From CAZSVE01 sp964610175 (lineage in GTDB: Bacteria; Pseudomonadota; Gammaproteobacteria; HK1): a stretch of DNA of 38,724 nt. This document shows, piece after piece, positions 25,991-35,500 of the stretch. How positions within the stretch are numbered: the stretch's first letter is position 1; the number at the start of each line of letters is the position of its first letter. Where the stretch lies: NCBI GenBank assembly GCA_964610175.1, contig CAZSVE010000022.1:1-38724 (forward strand), read 5' to 3'. Under the pieces are notes generated by a model. That model saw nothing but the letters and a program-made list of their open reading frames with translations. It had not been told where the DNA came from and made no database searches. The translations under genes and the position numbers were made by a program.

Positions 25991-26043
25991 AATGATGATC
26001 CTCCCACGACAGTAAAGACAATTGTTGTTTTTATGGAACGATG

Positions 26044-26543
26044 AATGAGCACTTTCCAGTTCGGAGATCAGTTCGAACCGAAACAGTGAACCACCGTCAT
26101 CATTGTCGCCGATAACACGAGGGATTACATCCGGTTTTTCGAGATCGATACCGGATTCAAGATACCGGATTCAAGATACCGAGCGCTATTCGAAAGCGAT
26201 TTACGCCCCTCACGGGAAGAGGTCGATATCCTCTCGAAGACGCCGTTTCCGGATGCGTCACCTGGCATCGGTTACCTGGGCAGGGAAAAAGCAGGGACGG
26301 TAAAAATCGAGGTAAGACCTGAGTATCTCGCAAGGCCATCGACCTCGACGGCAAAGTGTTTCGAAGACATGGGCACAGCCTGGCCAGATGGTGACAAAAT
26401 CCGCTTTCTCACCTACGGAATCGTAAAAAAGCCGATTATCCTGCATCACGAGATACCCCCCCGGATCTTCGTGAATCCCCTTCTTGAAGGGCCTTTCCTT
26501 TTCACGACACGGAACCGAACACCCATAGCAATTATCTTCCGCG
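26044..26543. other. 500-bp region upstream of the NRPS-PKS gene with an ATG-less open frame
   Basis: From a TGA near 26087 the plus-strand frame stays open through the start of the megasynthase. It encodes a protein-like sequence (RDYIRFFEIDTGFKIPD, SREEVDILSKTPFPD, then KCFEDMGTAWPDGDKIRFL and EIPPRIFVNPLLEG). The first ATG in this frame is at 26369. There is no ribosome-binding site, and I do not recognise a family. A minus-strand frame (26258-26605) is also open, so the region may be coding on neither strand. A direct repeat of GATACCGGATTCAA occurs twice at about 26145-26175. I see no clear promoter or RNA element for the synthase. Confidence 0.35.
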
Positions 26544-29500
26544 ATGACAAAGCCCCTCCCAGCCGAAACCAAGGATCGCCTGCCATCCGCGCAATGGAAT
26601 CGCACTCGCCAAGATTATCCCCGCCATCGATGTACCCAGGCGCTATTCGAGCAGCAGGTGGCGCGCACCCCGAATGCCATCGCGCTGATCTTCCAGGGCC
26701 GGTCGTTCACCTATGAGGAACTGAACCGAAGGGCGAATCGGCTCGCCCATTTTCTGATCGAGAAGGGCGTGGAGCCGGATATGCTGGTCGGGCTGTGTCT
26801 CGAACGTTCCCCGGATCTGGTGGTGGGACTGTTGGGGATCCTGAAGTCGGGGGCGGCCTATGTCCCGCTGGACCCGGCCTATCCCAGGAAACGCCTGGCC
26901 ACCATGGTGGAAGATGCCGATATGCGGATACTGGTAACCGATTCGGCCTGGGCTGCCACGCATCTGTCGTTCATCCTGGAAGAGGCCTTTTTGCGGCATG
27001 ACAAAGGCGGCCTCGCGGTGGTGTGCCCGGGTTCCGACCGAAGCGACATCGATAGGCACAGCACCGCCAATCCGGTTCGTGCAACCGGCCCCGAGCATCT
27101 CGCCTACACCATCTACACCTCCGGTTCCACCGGCAAGCCCAAGGGGGTCGAGATCCCCCACCGTGCCCTGGTGAACTTCCTGACCTCCATGGCGGGGCGC
27201 CCGGGCCTCACCGAGCACGATACCCTGCTGGCGGTTACCACCATCTCATTCGATATCGCGGCACTGGAGATCCTTTTGCCGTTGATTACGGGCGCTACGG
27301 TGGTATTGGCGAGCCGCGAAGCATCCGCTTCCGGGCCTGGGTTGATCGAACTGATCCGGGAGTCGAACCCGACGGTCATGCAGGCCACTCCGGCCACCTG
27401 GTATCTTCTGCTCGCCGCCGATTGGGCGGGCCATCCCGGTTTCGAGATCCTCTGTGGCGGGGAGGCGTTGCCCCGGGTACTGGCCGAACGCCTGCTCGAG
27501 ACGGGTGCCCACCTCTGGAACCTGTATGGACCCACCGAGACCACGATCTGGTCGACCGTTTATGAGGTGGGGGGAAAAGAGCGGCCCATGGCCGAAGACC
27601 CCGGCGACCCAAGGTCGGTCGATCCAAGGCCGCTCGACCCAAGGCCGGTCGACCCAGACCCAGTCGACCCAGGCCCAGCTGACGCAGGGCCGGTCTCCGA
27701 AGATGCCTCCTCATGCGTCGATATGCCCATCGGTACGCCCATCGCCAATACCACGCTCCATATTCTGGATGAGGGGATGCAGCCGGTTCCGGTCGGATCG
27801 GTGGGCGAGCTGCATATCGGCGGCGACGGTCTGGCGCGTGGCTATCGCAATCGCCCGAGCCTCACCGCGGAGCGCTTCGTGACGAACCCCTTTGGCAGAG
27901 GCCTGCTCTACAAGACCGGGGATGTCGCCCGTTATTTATGCAACGGTAACGTGGAACTCCTGGGGCGCATGGACCATCAGGTCAAGATTCGCGGTTTCCG
28001 CATCGAATTGGGTGAGATCGAGGCCATTCTCCACCGGCACCCCGGTGTGCATCGCAGTGTCGTTACCGTTCACGAGGACGAAGGCGTCTCGAAAATCGAT
28101 GACACCCCGGGCGCTGGGAATAAGCGGCTCGTCGCCTACGTGGTCCCGGACTGGCATTACCGACCGGAAACCGAAGCGGAAGAAGAGATACGCTCGGGTG
28201 AACGGCAGGTTTCGCAATGGGGACGATTATGGGACCTCGCCTATGCGCGGCAGGCTCCAGGAGCCGATGCCACCTTCAATATCAGCGGCTGGAACGATAG
28301 TTACACCGGGGCGCCCATCCCTGTCGATGACATGCGCGAGTGGGTCGATACCACCGTGGAGCGAATCCTCTCCCTGAAGCCGGATCGCGTCCTCGAGATC
28401 GGTTGCGGCACGGGCATGTTGCTGTTTCGGGTCGCGCCCCACTGCTCCTGGTATTGCGGCTCCGACGTCGCGCCCAATGCGCTGCGGTACATCGCCGCGC
28501 ACGAAGCTCACTTCGCGGGGGACTGGTCCACGATTCGCCTGCGCCAGGGGGCCGCCGATGATTTCGACCATGTCGCGCCCGGAACGTTGGACACCATCCT
28601 CATCAACTCGGTGGTGCAGATGTTTCCCGGCGTCCACTATCTGGTCGATGTACTGGAGAAAGCGGTACAGGTGATCAGGCCGGGTGGCGCCATCTTCGTG
28701 GGCGATGTGCGCAGCCGTCCGTTGCTGAAGGCATTCCACGCCTCGATCCGATGGGGGCTGTCTCCGGACACCTTGTCGAGGGACGAGTTTCGGCGCCAGG
28801 TGCAAAGGGCCATGGCCATGGAAGGGCAACTGGTAGTCGATCCGGACTTCTTCATTGCCTTGAAACGGCATCTGCCCGCCATCGGCCACGTGGAGATTCA
28901 GTTGCGGCGTGGCCATGCCGCCAACGAGATGAATCGGTTTCGTTTCGACGCAATCCTGCACATCGGTAAAAAAACGGCCAGGGAGGTTGCCCCCGCCAGG
29001 GAAATCACCCCTGCCAGGAAAGTCACCCCTGCCGGAGAAGTCGTACCTGCCGAGGAAGTCGCGCCCCTTGAAGAAGCGCACCGCCACGATTGGCGCAAGG
29101 AACGCTTGACCAGGGCATGGGTGCGTGCGCGACTGACGGAGCCCCACATCGAGACATTGCTGATCCAACGGATACCCAATGCCCGTATCGCCGGGGAGAT
29201 GCGCCTGCTGGCCCTGCTGGAGGACGAGGCGGGCCCCGAGACCGTGGGGGCGTTGCGGCGTACCCTGGGTGCGGCACTGGACCCGGCACCGAGCTCGGCG
29301 GGGGGCCTGGCACCGGGCGCCGTGGATGCCGAGGATGCCGTGGAACCGGAGACATGGTGGCACCTCGCCCATGAGATGGGATATACCGCCCACGTCGGCT
29401 GGTCGTCCGATCCGGGCTGTTACGATGTTCGCTTCCAAAAGGCATCGGAATTGCCGGTCCGGTTTGCCGAAACGCCGGAAGACATCCCCCTGACCGGGAG

Positions 29501-32500
29501 CCCTATCTGGAGCGACTACGCCAACGATCCGCTCCGGGGACAGCTCATGGGCAGGCTGGAACCGGCGCTGCGGCGTTATCTCGAGGAGCGCCTGCCCGAC
29601 TACATGTTGCCGACGGCTTTCGTCATCCTGGACGAAATGCCCTCGATGCCGAATGGCAAGCTGGACCGCAAGGCCCTGCCCGCTCCGGGGAAGGATCGTC
29701 CCCGGCTGGCTACCGCCCTGGTGGAGCCCCGTTCCGAGATCGAACGGCGGGTGGCCGAGGTTTGGCGTGAGGTGCTGCAACTGGATCGCGTGGGAACCCT
29801 GGACAACTTCTTCGAACTCGGCGGAAACTCCCTGCTGCTCACCCGGACGCATGCTCTGTTGGAAGAGCGGTTCGAGGGCAAACTCTCCATCGTGGACCTC
29901 TTCGGATACCCCACCATCCGGGACTTTGCCCGCTACATCGCCGAGTCGTCGGACCTCGCGAGGGGGAGAGGCGGCGCCAGGCAAGGGGAGGGCGATGCCG
30001 GGCGAGGGGAGGGCGGCGCCAAGCGAGATGAAAGCTGTGGCGTTTCGTGGCAACGCATGGCCAGGAAACATGCGCTACGCCCGGTTGGGACAGCGCACGA
30101 GGATATCGCCATCATCGGTCTCGCCTGCCGCTTCCCCGGCGCGGATACGCCGGAGCGATTCTGGGAGAACCTGCGAGACGGCGTGGAGTCCATCGGCTTT
30201 TTCTCCGACGCGGAGCTGGAGATATCCGATTCGGCACTGCTCACCGATCCGAATTACGTCCGGGCCGGGGCGCCGCTGCCGGACATCGACCGCTTCGATG
30301 CTGCGTTCTTCGGTTACAGCCCCCGCGAGGCGGAACTCATGGACCCCCAGCAGCGCCTGTTTCTGGAATGCGCCTGGGAGGCCCTGGAGCGGGCCGGTTG
30401 CAACCCGGAGGTGTTCTCCGGGTCCATCGGTGTCTATGCCGGTTGCGGCATGAATACCTATCTCCTGAACAACATTCACCCGCATCGGGGCCACTCCCGC
30501 GGGGGGCGCGCTTCCGATGGCCTTCTGGGGTCGGCCCACGATCTGCAAATCAGGCTTGCCAACAGCGCCGACTCCCTGACCAGCCGCGCCTGTTACAAGC
30601 TTGGCCTGACCGGTCCCGGGGTTACCGTGCAGACCGCCTGCTCCACCTCGCTGGTGGCCATCCACACCGCTTGCCGGGCATTGCGCGGTGGGGAATGCGA
30701 CATGGCGCTCGCGGGCGGCGTCAGCATCACCGTCCCCCAGAGGACCGGTTATCCGTATCGGGAAGACATGATTCTCTCCCCGGATGGCCACTGCCGCGCC
30801 TTCGACGCGGGTGCGCGAGGGACGGTATTCGGCAGCGGCTGCGGCATCGTGGTGCTCGAGCCCCTCGATCGGGCAATGGAAAGCGGTGATGAAATTCTTG
30901 CGGTCATCGAGGGATCGGCCGTCAACAACGATGGTGCCTCGAAGGTCGGTTACACCGCGCCCGGCGTCACCGGACAGGCCGGGGTCATCGAGGCGGCCCT
31001 GATGGATGCGTGCATCGATCCGCGAACCATCTCCTATGTGGAGGCCCATGGCACCGGCACCGCGTTGGGTGACCCGGTGGAGATCACCGCCCTTACCCGT
31101 GCCTTCCGCAAACATACCTCGGACAGGGGATTTTGCGCCGTCGGTTCCGTGAAGACCAATGTGGGTCATCTCATCGAGGCCGCCGGGGTCTGCGGCCTCA
31201 TCAAGACCGTGCTCGCCCTGAAACACAAGCAGTTGCCTCCCAGTCTCCATTTCCAGCGGCCCAATCCCGCCATCGATTTCCAGGGCAGCCCCTTCTATGT
31301 GGAGACGGCGCTTTCGGATTGGCAAACCACGGCACTTCCCCGTCGCGCCGGGGTCAGCTCTTTCGGCATGGGGGGAACCAATGCCCATGTCATCCTGGAG
31401 GAGGCACCCCCCGCGCAAGAATGGGCAAGGTCGCCACGCGCCGATTCCACTCGGCCGGTGCGTGGCATCTCGACTCCGCTCGATGGCCGGGCGACTCCGC
31501 TCGATGGCCGGGCGGCTCCGCTCGATGGCCGGGCGACTCCGCTCGATGACCGGTCGGCTCCGTTCGATGATCGGGCGGCTCCGCTCGATGACCGGTCGGC
31601 TCCGCTTGATGACCGGGCGACTCCGTTCGATGACCGGTCGGCTCCGCTCGATGACCGGGCGACTCCGCTCGATGACCGGGCGGCTCCGTTCGATGATCGG
31701 GCGACTCCGCTTGATGACCGGTCGGCTCCGTTCGATGACCGGGCGACTCCGCTCGATGACCGGGCGATTCCGCTCGATGATCGGGTGACTCCGTTCGATG
31801 ATCGGGCGGCTCCGCTCGATGACCGGGCGGTTCCGCTCGATGATCGGTCATCGAGCGGAGTCGAGATGCCACCCCCGTTGCAGCTCCTCGCCCTGTCGGC
31901 CCGGACCGGGGAGGCCCTCGAGGCATCGAGGCGGCGCTACCTGGATCATCTGGATACACACCCCGACATCGGAATGGCGGATCTGTGTTTCACCGCCAAT
32001 ACGGGCCGCAAGCATTTCGAGCATCGCCTGGCGGTGGTGGCCGGTTCCACTCCGGAACTGCGGGAGGCGCTCGCGGGCATCTCCGGAACCACCACCGTGG
32101 CGCGAGGCGCCGGGCGTCCCATGGCGTTTCTGTTTACCGGACAGGGCTCGCAATACGTCGGCATGGGGCGGCAGCTCTACGATACCTCGCCTACCTTTCG
32201 GCGGGCCCTGGAGCGCTGCGACGAAATCCTGCGTCCCCTTCTGGAAAGCACACTTCTCGATATCCTGTACCCGGATCATGACGCCATCCCCGGAGATCTG
32301 GATGAAACGGCCTACACGCAGCCCGCCTTGTTCGCCCTGGAATATGCCCTGGCGGAACTGTGGCGATCCTGGGGCGTGAGGCCCGACGTGGTCATGGGGC
32401 ACAGTATCGGAGAATACGTGGCGGCCTGCGTGGCGGGGGTCTTCGACCTGGAGGATGGCCTGAAACTCGTGGCCGAACGCGGGCGGCTGATGCAGGGGTT

Positions 32501-35500
32501 GCCGAGGGATGGCACCAGGAGGGGGGCAATGGCGTCCGTCGCGGCCTCGGAACCGTACGTTCGAGATCTCCTTTCCGGGCTTTCCGATGTTTCCATCGCG
32601 GCCGTCAACGGACCGCGGGCCGTGGTGATCTCCGGATTGAGCGAGGCCATCGAAGTCGTCTCCCAGCGGCTTTCGGCGGCTGGCGTCGAGACCAGAGGGC
32701 TTGCCGTTTCCCACGCCTTCCATTCCGCCCTCATGGAACCGATGCTCGATGGGTTCGAGCGATTCGCCGGGCAGTTTCGATTCTCGGCGCCACGAATCCC
32801 ACTGGTATCCAATGTCACCGGCAAGGTCGCCGCAAACGAGTACGCCACTCCGGCCTATTGGTGTCGCCACGTTCGCGATTCGGTGCGATTCGCGGCAGGC
32901 ATGGAAAGCATTGCCGGGCTTGGCGTCGGTACCTTCGTGGAAATAGGTCCCGGATCCGTCCTGTTGGGCATGGGGTGGCAATGTTTGCCCGATGCGCCGG
33001 GTCCGTGGCTGCCCAGTCTGCGGCCCGGGACAGCCGACTGGCGGCAATTGTCGAACAGCCTGGGCGATCTCTACGAACAGGGCGCTTCCATCGATTGGAC
33101 AGGGTTCCACGGGGATTATCCCCGGCGCAGGGTGTCCTTGCCCACCTATCCCTTCCAGCGTCGGCGCCATTGGATCGACCCGCCGGATCGGGGTCGAAGT
33201 GGGGCGTTTCCATTACAGGACAGCGGCGAGGCGTTTCCGTCACGAGACGGCCTCGATAATGGAAGTGAAGTACGTGCGCTGAACGATGCGCTGTATGAAC
33301 CGGTATGGCGTGGCAAGGCGCTTCGAGCATCGTCGGATCGAGCATCGTCGGATCGAGCACTGCCGGATCTGCCTGCCGGCCACTGGCTGATCTTTACTGA
33401 TCATCGGGGGATCGGGGAACGGGTCGTGGCAGGCCTCCGGTCGCGGGGGGCAGCGAGTGTCGTCGTCTCTCTCGGACGGGAATACCGACAAGACGGTGAA
33501 CAGGTGTTCCAGGTGGCCCCCCTGGCACCGGAGCATTTTCAGCGGTTGTTGCGGGCGATCCCGAAGGTGCGGGGCGTTGTTCAGCTATGGAGCCTGGATA
33601 TTCCGGATACGCCGGACGATATCGATGCTCTGGACCGGGCCGCCGAGATGGGTTGCGCCAGTGCCGCGCACCTCGTGCGCTCCCTGGTGAAGAGTTGTCC
33701 GGAATTGCCCGCCCTGTGGCTGGTGACGCGCGGGGCGCAACCGGTGAAGGGGAGCGATGTGGTTCCGGGCGTGGCCCAATCGGCCCTGTGGGGGCTTGGC
33801 AAGGTGATCGGGGTGGAGCATCCCGAGTTGGGCTGTGTCCTGGTGGATCTGGACAGCGAGGCCTCGCCGGAGGAGGCGGCAAAGGGGCTGCTCGATGAAT
33901 TGATGGCCACGGCACCGAGCGATGATTCGGTACTGGTCGATGATCATAGTGGGCACCCGGAGCAGCAGGTCGCCTTTCGCCATGGCACCCGTTACGTGGC
34001 GAGATTGGTTCGCCGCCCGCTGACGGGGCCCCCTTCGAGGCCCATGGCGTTCCGTGAAGGCGCCAGCTATCTGATTACCGGCGGTCTGGGGGCGCTGGGT
34101 TTCGAGGTCGCGGAGTGGATGGTGGCGCGGGGTGCGCGACACCTGGTGCTCGTGGGGCGCAGCGGCGTGAAACCGGAGGCCGAGACCCGGTTGGCGGCCA
34201 TGGAGACCGCCGGCGTCGAGGTGAGGGTGGTCGAGGCGGATATCGCCGATGCCGATGACGTGAAGCGGTTGTTTACCGAAATCGGGGAGTCCATGCCAGC
34301 GCTTGCGGGCATCGTCCATGGGGCGGGCGTCGTGGAGTTCGCCAGTGTCTGGCAACAGGACTGGGCGCGATTTTCTCGGGTGATGGCGCCCAAGGTGCGA
34401 GGGAGCTGGTTGCTGCATCTGTCGACGAGAGGGTTGCCTTTGGACTTCTTCGTGTGCTTTTCCTCGCTTGCCGCCCTCCTGGGATCGCACGGGTTGGGCA
34501 GTTATGCCGCCGCCAATGCCTTCATGGATGCCCTGGCCCACCACCGCCACGCCCTGAAATTGCCTGCATCGAGTATCGACTGGGGGCCCTGGGGTGAAGT
34601 GGGCATGGGGGCAAGGCTTGGCGCCGATCATCGAGACCGATTGCTCGACTGGGGGCTTTCCAGCATAGCCCCCATGGAAGGATTATCGGTGTTGGGGCAG
34701 TTGCTTCGGGCGGGAGAGCGGCGCCGATCCACACGACAATCCGCACAGGTCGGGGTCATGCCGGTGGATTGGTCGAAGTGGCTGCGACAATTTCCCCGAC
34801 GACCTGCCTTCTACGATGAGGTGGTCGCACCGGAGATCGATACCGGTAGCCGCGCGAGGCCGATTGGCTTTCTGGAGAGACTCGATGGCGCGCCTCGGCC
34901 CGCGCGCCGGGAGCTATTGATGGATCATCTCCTGGCCCGTATGGAAAAGACCCTGGGAATGGCGGGAATCGCCCCCGGTGAGAACGTCATGGATCTGGGA
35001 TTGGATTCCCTGATGGCCGTGGAATTCCGGGCCTGGTTGAAGTCCGAACTGGATTGTTCCCTGCGTTCCACGCTGCTATTCGATTATCCCACCATGGATG
35101 CCCTGGTGGATTACCTGTTGCAAGAGGCGCTGACGCTGGATGATTCGGAAGAGGTGTCGGACGACTCTCGTCCTGCTACCCTGGTCCCGATCCAGCCCGA
35201 AGGTCACGGAATCGTGGATAGACGGCCATTATTCTGCGTGGCGGGGGTGTTCGGCAATGTCTTCGATTTCTATCCGCTGTCCCGCCGCCTGGGCCCGGAA
35301 CGACCCCTGTATGGCCTGCGCTCATTGGGCCTCGATGAGGACGTGGCGCCCCATACCCGCATGGAAGACATCGCGCTCCATCACATCGAGGCCATGCGAA
35401 CCATTCGGCCTCGGGGACCCTATGGGATTTGCGGTTATTCCTTCGGCGGCAAGGTGGCCTTCGAGATGGCGCGGCAATTGCTCCGACAGGGGGAGGCAGT

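Noticed and set aside
26544..26640. A condensation domain at the start of the NRPS
   Set aside because: The adenylation domain begins within about 30 residues of the start, and no HHxxxDG motif occurs anywhere in the protein.
31470..31847. CRISPR array
   Set aside because: The 21-bp units are directly adjacent without spacers and are translated in frame as part of the PKS, so this is a minisatellite.
28227..33170. Very long minus-strand open frames (up to 614 codons) opposite the NRPS-PKS gene
   Set aside because: They are antisense shadows caused by high third-position GC in the synthase. The plus frame has complete domain motifs, and the antisense proteins show no recognisable family.
33200..34060. 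A dehydratase domain between AT and KR
   Set aside because: The segment reads as the structural half of the ketoreductase. No HxxxGxxxxP motif of a dehydratase is visible.
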